NCBI GenBank assembly: GCA_027311125.1
Contig: DAICZO010000146.1
Span: 1 to 6,088, forward strand
Length of the DNA: 6,088 nt
Origin: Acidobacteriaceae bacterium
GTDB lineage: Bacteria; Acidobacteriota; Terriglobia; Terriglobales; Acidobacteriaceae
Direction: 5' to 3'
Shown here: positions 1-5,340 of the stretch, piece by piece
How the letters are laid out: the number at the start of each line of letters is the position of its first letter
Position numbering within the stretch: position 1 is the stretch's first letter
Made by a program: the position numbers and the translations under genes
The notes under the pieces: generated by a model
Seen by the model: only the letters and a program-made list of their open reading frames with translations
Database searches by the model: none
Told to the model about the DNA's origin: nothing

Positions 1-38
1 CGGCAAAGAACGTGCAGCCACAGGAGGACCTCAAGTGA
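1..38 (+). CDS. C-terminal tail of an upstream gene (partial)
   Basis: The frame ending in the TGA at 36-38 is open to the window edge and reads ...AKNVQPQEDLK-stop. Its stop overlaps the GTG start of hldD in a GTGA four-base overlap, the usual arrangement of translationally coupled operon genes. Only about 11 codons are visible, so no family can be assigned. A heptose or LPS-sugar gene would fit the neighbour, but that is only inference. The ribosome binding site of hldD (AGGAGG, 22-27) would lie inside this coding sequence. The frame could also be open by chance, since 11 codons without a stop is weak evidence in GC-rich DNA. Confidence 0.4.
   Translation, partial: AKNVQPQEDLK
22..27 (+). 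promoter_or_regulatory. Ribosome binding site of hldD
   Basis: A perfect AGGAGG lies seven bases before GTG at 35. It decides the non-ATG start, because no ATG lies nearby in frame and the protein must begin at its first Rossmann strand. Confidence 0.8.
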
Positions 39-1015
39 TTATCGTCACTGGCGGCGCTGGTTTCATCGGCAGCAACCTTATCCAGCAACTCAACCGCGCG
101 GGCATCGATGACATCCTGCTCGTCGACAACTTTGCTCCAGCGCCGAATCTCACCGGACCTAAATTCCTCAACCTTGCCGGTGCGAGGTTTGCCGATTACA
201 TGGACAAACGAGAGTTCCGTGCAGTCCTCAAAGCCGGTGACTTCGACAACCTGAAGATTCGCGCCATCCTCCATCAAGGCGCCTGTTCCAATACCCTCGA
301 AGACGACGGGCGCTACATGATGGACAACAACTTCACCTACTCCAAAGAGCTGCTGCACTTCGCGCTCGATCACAAGATTCCGCTGGTCTATGCCTCCACC
401 GCTGCTGTATACGGAGCCAGCACGGAATTCAAGGAACTCCCCGCCAACGAGCGCCCCCTCAACGTCTACGGCTACTCCAAACTGGTCTTCGACAACTACG
501 TCCGCCGCCACATGCCCGAGTTCAAAAGCACTGTCGTCGGCCTGCGCTACTTCAACGTCTACGGGCCACGCGAACAACACAAAGGCCGCATGTCCAGCGT
601 CATTCATCACTTCACCCGACAACTCAAGGACAGCGGTACCATCCGCATGTTCGAGGGCTCCGGCGGCTATGCCAACGGCGAGCAGCGCCGCGACTTCGTC
701 TTCGTCCAGGACCTCGCGCGCATCAACATGTTCTTCGCCGGACTCCTCCCCGACAGCCCGAGAAAGTCCACCCACGCAGTCGTCAATGCGGGTACAGGCG
801 AGGCCCGCACCTTCAAGGCCGTCGCCGAGGCCCTCATGCAGGTTCACGGTCCTGGAAAAATTGAATACATCCCGTTTCCCGGTGACCTGAAAAACCGCTA
901 CCAGCACTACACCCAGGCAGACGTAGCAGATCTTCGTGCTGCTGGCTATACGGCGCCATTCACCAGCCTCGAAGAAGGCGTCCAGCAGACCTTTACCGAG
1001 GAGCCAGCGGTTTAG
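35..1015 (+). CDS. hldD: ADP-L-glycero-D-manno-heptose 6-epimerase
   Basis: This 326-aa cytosolic enzyme converts ADP-D-glycero-beta-D-manno-heptose to the L-glycero form, the last step in making the activated heptose for the LPS inner core. It is an extended short-chain dehydrogenase/reductase (NAD-dependent epimerase family). The Rossmann motif TGGAGFIG gives G6-x2-G9-x2-G12 at the N-terminus. The catalytic Ser (S121 in YASTAAVYG) and the Tyr/Lys pair Y145-x3-K149 (NVYGYSK) are present. The family motif RYFNVYGPRE is followed by HKG with K183, matching the second catalytic Lys (K178 in E. coli). E. coli HldD is about 310 aa, so this copy is full length. The GTG start is supported by a perfect AGGAGG at 22-27 with a seven-base gap and by the Rossmann strand beginning at residue 2. 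TAG stops the frame at 1013-1015. No clear terminator follows. Confidence 0.95.
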   Translation: MIIVTGGAGFIGSNLIQQLNRAGIDDILLVDNFAPAPNLTGPKFLNLAGARFADYMDKREFRAVLKAGDFDNLKIRAILHQGACSNTLEDDGRYMMDNNFTYSKELLHFALDHKIPLVYASTAAVYGASTEFKELPANERPLNVYGYSKLVFDNYVRRHMPEFKSTVVGLRYFNVYGPREQHKGRMSSVIHHFTRQLKDSGTIRMFEGSGGYANGEQRRDFVFVQDLARINMFFAGLLPDSPRKSTHAVVNAGTGEARTFKAVAEALMQVHGPGKIEYIPFPGDLKNRYQHYTQADVADLRAAGYTAPFTSLEEGVQQTFTEEPAV

Positions 1016-1099
1016 CGCATCCAGTCAATTGTAGGGAAATGTATCGTCTGCAGAGAGCAACGCACTAGTTTTGATTCAGGATCGACTCTGGGGGAACGT

Positions 1100-2311
1100 G
1101 TGACCGAGCAGCATCGCAAACCGACCATACTGTGTATCAGTACCTACGAAAAAGGGCAGCCTTTTCTCATCGAGGCTAATCGACTGGGCTGCCGTGTCCT
1201 GCTGCTCACCACCGACCGGCTCAAGCATGGCGACTGGCCCTTCGCCTCGCTCGCCCGCTTCATCACCATGCCCGAGGGCCTTACCCCGCAACAGATTCTC
1301 AACACCGTCAGCTACCTGGCTCGCGAAGAAAAGATTGAACGCATCGTCGCACTCGACGAGTTCGATCTGGAAGTCGCCGCACTCCTGCGCGAGCACATGC
1401 GACTCCCCGGTATGGGAGAGACCGCCACTCGCTTCTTCCGTGACAAACTCGCCATGCGGGTGCGTGCCCGCGATACCGGCGTAGCGGTTCCTGAGTTCAC
1501 CTCAGTCTTCTACTACGACGACCTGCGTGCCTTCACCGCCTCGGTTCCCGGTCCCTGGCTGCTCAAGCCACGCACCAACGCCTCCGCCATCGGCATCAAG
1601 CAGATCGAAACCACCGATCAGCTCTTCGCAATACTCGATCAACTGGGCGACCTGCAAAGCCACTACGTCCTCGAGCGCTTCGTCCCCGGCGACATCTACC
1701 ACGTCGAAGGAGTCACCTGGCAAGGAGAGATACTCTTCAGCGCACCCCACAAATACGGCGCCCCGCCAATGCAAACCATGCATCAGGGAGGCGTCTTCAG
1801 TACCCGCGCGCTGGCCCGTGACAGCAGCGACGCCCGCGCTCTCGCCATCATCCACCAGCAGGTCATCGCATCGCTGGGAATGGTCTCCGGCGTCACCCAC
1901 ACCGAGTTCATCAAGGCCCACGCCGATGGCAAGTTCTACTTCCTCGAAACGGCGGCACGCGTCGGCGGGGCCTACATCGCCAACGTCGTAGAATTCGCCA
2001 CGGGGCTCAATCCCTGGGTGGAGTGGGCCCGTATTGAAGTCGCAACCGTCCGCTCCGAACAGTACCGCCTGCCACCTCTGCGCCAGGACTACGCTGGCAG
2101 CGTCATCTGTCTCGCCCGCCAGCAGGAGCCAGACACCAGCGACTACAACGATCCCGAGATAGCCCATCGGATGCGCAAACAGCACCACGCCGGTCTCATC
2201 GTCGGGGCCACCGACCCCGAACGGGTCGAATCGATGGTTGCCAGCTACAGCGAGCGCTTCCTCGATCAGTTTTGCGCTTCGGAGCCTGTGCCTGATAAAC
2301 CTACAGCCTAG
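1100..2311 (+). CDS. ATP-grasp domain protein, substrate unknown
   Basis: This 403-aa protein has the ATP-grasp fold of carboxylate-amine/thiol ligases and the carbamoyl-phosphate-synthase/D-Ala-D-Ala-ligase group. Residues about 8-110 form an N-terminal alpha/beta pre-ATP-grasp domain (PTILCISTYEKGQPF, then a VLLLTTD strand). The ATP-grasp core spans about 115-310. It includes FFRDKLAMR with a likely ATP-contacting Lys, K156 in WLLKPRTNASAIGI (a Gly-poor version of the K-P-x-x-G-x-G loop), the adenine hinge LERFVPG (191-197), E269 in HTEF, and FLETAARVGG (281-290) as the metal-binding end. Here E283-T-A-A-R287 replaces the usual E-x-N-x-R/K, so the metal-ligand Asn is Ala. The C-terminus (about 310-403) is family-specific. 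No signal peptide or membrane segment is seen, so it is cytosolic. It lies 84 bases after hldD on the same strand. The start is GTG at 1100 behind a weak GGGGGAA. The reaction cannot be named from sequence. Confidence 0.85.
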   Translation: MTEQHRKPTILCISTYEKGQPFLIEANRLGCRVLLLTTDRLKHGDWPFASLARFITMPEGLTPQQILNTVSYLAREEKIERIVALDEFDLEVAALLREHMRLPGMGETATRFFRDKLAMRVRARDTGVAVPEFTSVFYYDDLRAFTASVPGPWLLKPRTNASAIGIKQIETTDQLFAILDQLGDLQSHYVLERFVPGDIYHVEGVTWQGEILFSAPHKYGAPPMQTMHQGGVFSTRALARDSSDARALAIIHQQVIASLGMVSGVTHTEFIKAHADGKFYFLETAARVGGAYIANVVEFATGLNPWVEWARIEVATVRSEQYRLPPLRQDYAGSVICLARQQEPDTSDYNDPEIAHRMRKQHHAGLIVGATDPERVESMVASYSERFLDQFCASEPVPDKPTA

Positions 2312-2386
2312 CCCGACGCGCAATCGAGCGACTCGGAACAAGCCACTGATGAATCTATTTTTAGTAGGGAAGGGAAGGAGGAAGAA

Positions 2387-2462
2387 TGGTGAGAGCGCTG
2401 GGGCTCGAACCCAGGACCAACGCCTTAAAAGGGCGATGCTCTACCAACTGAGCTACGCTCTC
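2387..2462 (-). tRNA. tRNA-Lys (anticodon UUU), CCA encoded
   Basis: Read on the minus strand, the 5' end is at 2462. The seven-base-pair acceptor stem GAGAGCG/CGCTCTC pairs 2456-2462 with 2391-2397. The D-arm is GCTC-AGTTGGTA-GAGC. The anticodon loop is CTTTTAA with anticodon TTT at 2427-2429, T33 before it and AA after it. The T-arm is CTGGG-TTCGAGC-CCCAG. The discriminator base is A (2390) and CCA is genomically encoded at 2387-2389. The only irregularity is a T-T mismatch at the top of the anticodon stem (positions 27 and 43, window 2436 and 2420). There is no intron. The gene is convergent with the ATP-grasp gene. No convincing promoter is visible upstream (2463-2530) and no hairpin terminator downstream, only a pyrimidine tract on this strand (2366-2386). 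Confidence 0.97.
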
Positions 2463-2765
2463 AAACCACTTCTTAAAGGTAGCACAGTCAACGACGTATC
2501 TCGCTGCAATCGCCGTTCCCAACCCGGCCCATGTCACTCTGACGCAACTCCAGCCACCGCAGCGTTCGTCACCTCATAAACTCTGCTGCCTCATCGTCTT
2601 AACGCCACTACAACTTTCAATGCAGCGATCAGCCAGTCGAACCGCAACCATACGCCGATGAATCTGCCTCCCTTGCCTCCCTGTAAACCCGCCGAATCCT
2701 AGCGGCATTCGCCTCCCAGTGCTGATAAAGTCCACGCCCTGCCTAGCGATTTCGCGCACCAGCAA
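2463..2765. other. Non-coding stretch without recognised features
   Basis: About 300 bases lie between the 5' end of the tRNA and the regulatory zone of the bcs operon. Short frames here lack Shine-Dalgarno sequences and protein-like composition. The longest is a 63-codon minus-strand frame from TTG. A small imperfect tandem GCCTCCCTT/GCCTCCCTG occurs at 2666-2683. The promoter of the tRNA should lie in the first 60 bases on the minus strand, but only poor matches are seen (TTGCAG at 2509-2504, seventeen bases, TGTGCT at 2486-2481). Confidence 0.6.
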
Positions 2766-2773
2766 AGGTACCG

Positions 2774-2789
2774 TGACACTAAAGTGTCA
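2774..2789. promoter_or_regulatory. Perfect inverted repeat, probable operator
   Basis: TGACACT-AA-AGTGTCA is a perfect seven-base dyad with a two-base centre. It ends 11 bases before the proposed -35 box of the bcs operon (2801) and is centred about 54 bases before the expected transcription start. This looks like a binding site for a dimeric regulator. The position upstream of -35 fits an activator better than a simple repressor, but this is inference. The regulator cannot be named. Two GGTACC palindromes flank it at 2767-2772 and 2810-2815. Confidence 0.5.
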
Positions 2790-2800
2790 TCGTTGTTTCA

Positions 2801-2829
2801 TTGACTTGGGGTACCAGCCAACGTAGCCT
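2801..2829 (+). promoter_or_regulatory. Candidate sigma70-type promoter of the bcs operon
   Basis: TTGACT (2801-2806, five of six matches to TTGACA) is followed after exactly 17 bases by TAGCCT (2824-2829, keeping the key TA....T of the -10 box). Transcription would start near 2836 and give an untranslated leader of about 100 bases. A second -10-like TAAAAT (2889-2894) lies nearer the gene but has no matching -35. Confidence 0.4.
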
Positions 2830-2854
2830 CAGCCTATCGCAGGACTAGAGTTAA

Positions 2855-2869
2855 AGCTCATTCTGAGCT
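2855..2869 (+). repeat. Short inverted repeat in the bcs leader
   Basis: AGCTCA-TTC-TGAGCT is a perfect six-base stem with a three-base loop. If transcription starts near 2836 it would form a small RNA hairpin in the leader. It has no U-run after it, so it is not an intrinsic terminator. It could equally be a DNA-binding dyad. Confidence 0.4.
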
Positions 2870-2883
2870 CCTGCACATGTACC

Positions 2884-2896
2884 AGATTTAAAATCT
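2884..2896 (+). repeat. Short AT-rich inverted repeat before the bcsQ-like gene
   Basis: AGATTT-A-AAATCT is a perfect six-base dyad about 42 bases before the ATG. It overlaps the -10-like TAAAAT at 2889-2894. A protein bound here would block any promoter using that box. It may also be chance, since AT-rich dyads arise easily. Confidence 0.3.
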
Positions 2897-2937
2897 ACTA
2901 ACGCGACACAAGCCGGAAATCGATAGGACTCATAACC

Positions 2938-5340
2938 ATGGACTCCCGCGGCATAGACAAAATGGACGAGCTGCCAGTAGCTGACACCCCCGAGGATGTA
3001 GCTGTTCTCTATTCCTGGGCCAATCTGCACGGCGCAAAGTATCGCGACTTCTCAGCCTCACGCAGAGAGTACCGTGCTCAGTTGCGCCATCGTGCCGCCG
3101 AGCAGGTCCGCGAGCAGGAACTCAAGGCTCAGGCCGAAGCCGAAGCCGCCGCCGCCGCCGCCGATGCAGCGGCCAGAAACGCAGCATCCTCCGCCCATGC
3201 GATGGAAGACAAACCCGCAGACTCCTCCCGCCAGCAAGCCCTCCGTGAAGCAGGCCGTGCCTCCCGCATCGCATCTGCAGAGCGCGTAGAGGCAGCCCGC
3301 CGCGCCGAAGCCGCAGCCCTCGCCGAAGTGGCCGCTCGCCGCGAAGAGCGAGAGATTGCCGAAGCACAGGCCTCCGCCCGCAAGCAGGCCGCACGCTACG
3401 CCGAATCCGAGATCCGAAGCCGAGATAACGTCAGCCGAGCCACCGCTCAGGTCCCCGGACAGATCTCCGATCCCTACACCCCCCACGGGCAGGGAACCGC
3501 CCAGCAGTTCAACGAGCGGCCTTCCGAACGTCCCGTCGTGCGTTCCAACTCCACGCCGCAGCCCGTTCGTCTCGATACACCCTATCCTCCAGTCCAGGAG
3601 GTCTATGTGCCAGAACCTGTGCAGCCGCCAGTCGTTGCATCGTCTACCTCCTCGGGGCGTCGTCCCCGTGGGTATCGGCCCGACGACGCCTCCGGTGTCC
3701 GTCAGATCTATCGTGACCCGGAGTTCGAGGCGCAACAGGCGGAGTTCGTCGCTGCGGAGCCTGTTCGACCGCTTCCTCCTCCACGGCCTCGTCCCTCCAC
3801 CGAGCCACCGCTCGACCCCCGCTTTGCGCCCATCTCCGTCTACCCAGCCGCGGCCAAAGCGCCCGAATACGCCGATCAGACCGTCCCCGCTCTGCCTCAG
3901 AAGCTTGCCGCAGCAAACGCAGCGATTCAAGGATTCGTCCCCGCAGGGTATGAGAGCCAGCAGCCTCAGCCCATACGCTCCGCACCCTTTGATCCGGCCC
4001 CACAGGCACCACGTCCTGCCGGATGGCAAGGTGTCGCCTCCGACCGCCTCGACGCGCCCGCGGATGCCCGCACCGTAGATTCTCGGCAGGTCGCATCCCG
4101 TGCCACCCAGGCGCTTCCCGACAGCCCTATCTCGTCCACACACCGCTCGCCTGCCGCGCCACGACCGGCTGCGCAGTATCAGCCTGCCAACCTCCGGCAA
4201 GCTCCGCCCCAATCTTTTCCAGCAGAAGCTCCACGTGGCCGGCGTGGTCAGGATGACCTGGGCTTCCAGCCATCGCCTTACTATCCCGAAGCGTCCCAAC
4301 GTCAGCCTCAGCCAGTTGCCAATCCAGATGCTTCGTCCTACCGAAGCTCGTTTACCAACGAGCCAACCGGCCCAGCCTGGCTCTATGCTCCACAGACTCC
4401 TGCTGCTGCCGCGCCCCAGCCCCGCAACCTCTCGCAGGGCTCCTCCCCAGCCCAGTCCTCCGTGGCCGATACCCTCCAGTACTCCCGCGAGCGGGTCGCC
4501 GCACGCTGGTTCGCGCTCAAAGGAGTCTTCGAACAGCCCGGTCAGGAGCAGCCCGAAGTCCCCATTCGCCAAAAGGAGATTCGTACCCCGGTACTTGCCG
4601 TCTTCTCGCTCGCTGGCGGAGTCGGCAAAACCAGCCTCGTAGCCACACTCGGACGCTCCCTCTCTTCCATGGGCGAAAAAGTCCTCCTCACCGACACCAC
4701 CTCCCACGGTCTGCTGCCGTTCTACTTCGGCGCCAGCGAACTTCGTCAGGGAGTCGTTCGCACCTTCTCACCGCCCAGCGGCAGCACCGACGCGCCCATC
4801 TATCTCGTCAGCTACGACGTCGACCAGAAGGGCAATGACGAAGAGTCCCAGGCGCAACTCGTCGATGAGATCACCCAGAACTCCAAGGGAACCCACCGGC
4901 TTCTGCTCGACCTCACCCCCAGCTCCGGTTGGATCGCTCGCCGTATGGCTCGCATGAACCCCACCATCCTCGTGCCCGTTGCTCCGGACATGAACTCCGT
5001 CATCAGTCTTCAGTCCGTGGAAAAGTACTTCCATGGCTCCATCGATGCAGACGGCAGACCATTGCAGCCCTATTACGTGCTCAATCAGTTCGATGCTTCC
5101 TTGCCCTTGCATCTCGACGTTCGCGAAGTACTTCGCCGCCAGCTTGGTGATCGGCTCCTGCCCTTCGTCATCCGACGCGCTCCCAGCGTCAGCGAGTCGC
5201 TCGCCGAGGGCATGACCGTCGTCGACTACGCTCCCGATGAGCCAGTAGCAGAGGACTACCAGAACGTAGCCTCCTGGCTCCGTACGATCGCCGCACCAGC
5301 CACCGCTGGCTTCCGCAACGTACGCTGGAGTGAGCGATGA
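2938..5340 (+). CDS. bcsQ: BcsQ-like cellulose-synthesis ATPase with BcsR-like N-terminus and long linker
   Basis: This 800-aa protein is about three times the usual BcsQ length (about 250 aa). Residues 16-52 resemble BcsR (P-E-D-V-A-x-L, then YRDFSASRREYRAQLR). Residues 53-165 are Ala/Glu/Arg-rich and coiled-coil-like, and about 166-505 are Pro/Gln/Ser/Arg-rich and probably disordered. Residues 508-531 contain a predicted amphipathic helix (RVAARWFALKGVF). The MinD/ParA-type ATPase follows. Its P-loop is AGGVGKTS (559-566), with the catalytic-loop Lys K564 present but Ala at the ParA/MinD signature-Lys place. D586 lies in VLLTD (switch I) and D658 in LLLDLTP (Walker B). The C-terminal part, VLNQFD...RLLPFVIRR...SLAEGMTVVDYAPD, follows the BcsQ pattern (LINDF...RLLPMLIHR in E. 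coli). In enterobacteria BcsR and BcsQ form a cytosolic complex needed for cellulose secretion. AGGA at 2925-2928 serves the ATG at 2938, and M9 is an alternative start. The stop overlaps bcsA by ATGA. Confidence 0.88.
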   Translation: MDSRGIDKMDELPVADTPEDVAVLYSWANLHGAKYRDFSASRREYRAQLRHRAAEQVREQELKAQAEAEAAAAAADAAARNAASSAHAMEDKPADSSRQQALREAGRASRIASAERVEAARRAEAAALAEVAARREEREIAEAQASARKQAARYAESEIRSRDNVSRATAQVPGQISDPYTPHGQGTAQQFNERPSERPVVRSNSTPQPVRLDTPYPPVQEVYVPEPVQPPVVASSTSSGRRPRGYRPDDASGVRQIYRDPEFEAQQAEFVAAEPVRPLPPPRPRPSTEPPLDPRFAPISVYPAAAKAPEYADQTVPALPQKLAAANAAIQGFVPAGYESQQPQPIRSAPFDPAPQAPRPAGWQGVASDRLDAPADARTVDSRQVASRATQALPDSPISSTHRSPAAPRPAAQYQPANLRQAPPQSFPAEAPRGRRGQDDLGFQPSPYYPEASQRQPQPVANPDASSYRSSFTNEPTGPAWLYAPQTPAAAAPQPRNLSQGSSPAQSSVADTLQYSRERVAARWFALKGVFEQPGQEQPEVPIRQKEIRTPVLAVFSLAGGVGKTSLVATLGRSLSSMGEKVLLTDTTSHGLLPFYFGASELRQGVVRTFSPPSGSTDAPIYLVSYDVDQKGNDEESQAQLVDEITQNSKGTHRLLLDLTPSSGWIARRMARMNPTILVPVAPDMNSVISLQSVEKYFHGSIDADGRPLQPYYVLNQFDASLPLHLDVREVLRRQLGDRLLPFVIRRAPSVSESLAEGMTVVDYAPDEPVAEDYQNVASWLRTIAAPATAGFRNVRWSER
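3145..3162 (+). repeat. (GCC)6 trinucleotide run inside the bcsQ-like gene
   Basis: Six GCC codons in a row encode Ala70-Ala75 in the coiled-coil-like segment, preceded by GCCGAAGCCGAA. Slippage in units of three would change length without breaking the frame. Confidence 0.7.
5327..5330 (+). promoter_or_regulatory. Ribosome binding site of bcsA
   Basis: GGAG lies six bases before the bcsA ATG at 5337, within the last codons of the bcsQ-like gene. With the ATGA overlap this points to coupled translation of the two proteins. Confidence 0.6.

Noticed and set aside
2312..2340. CCGA...TCGG pairing just after the ATP-grasp stop as an intrinsic terminator
   Set aside because: The stem is only four pairs with a loop of about 16 bases and no T-run directly after it.
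1502..2341. A 279-codon minus-strand frame opposite the ATP-grasp gene
   Set aside because: The plus-strand frame has clear ATP-grasp motifs. The antisense frame is Val/Gly/Asp-rich shadow sequence.
2386..2451. A 21-codon plus-strand frame with a perfect AAGGAGG (2375-2381) four bases before its ATG, lying antisense to tRNA-Lys
   Set aside because: The coding part is dictated by the tRNA sequence and the Shine-Dalgarno match comes from the purine run. There is no promoter or protein-like character, so it is almost certainly fortuitous.
2387..2462. tRNA-Lys as an integration site for a mobile element
   Set aside because: No integrase, no repeated tRNA 3' end, and no change in composition beside it. 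The flanking genes are ordinary chromosomal ones.
2574..2765. A 63-codon minus-strand frame starting with TTG in the intergenic region
   Set aside because: No Shine-Dalgarno sequence, a rare start codon, and no recognisable or protein-like features.
2767..2815. Two GGTACC palindromes flanking the 16-bp dyad as a repeat pair
   Set aside because: The six-base matches do not extend into longer repeats (AAAGGTACCG versus TGGGGTACCA), so chance is sufficient.
2836..2937. A c-di-GMP riboswitch in front of the cellulose genes
   Set aside because: Expected from biology, but the conserved core and the two long helices of the known classes were not seen in the roughly 100-base leader.
3058..4707. A 549-codon open frame on the minus strand opposite the bcsQ-like gene
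   Set aside because: It is a shadow of the GC-rich, Pro/Ala/Arg-rich linker, whose codons rarely make stops on the opposite strand. The translation is Gly/Arg/Leu/Trp-rich without domains.
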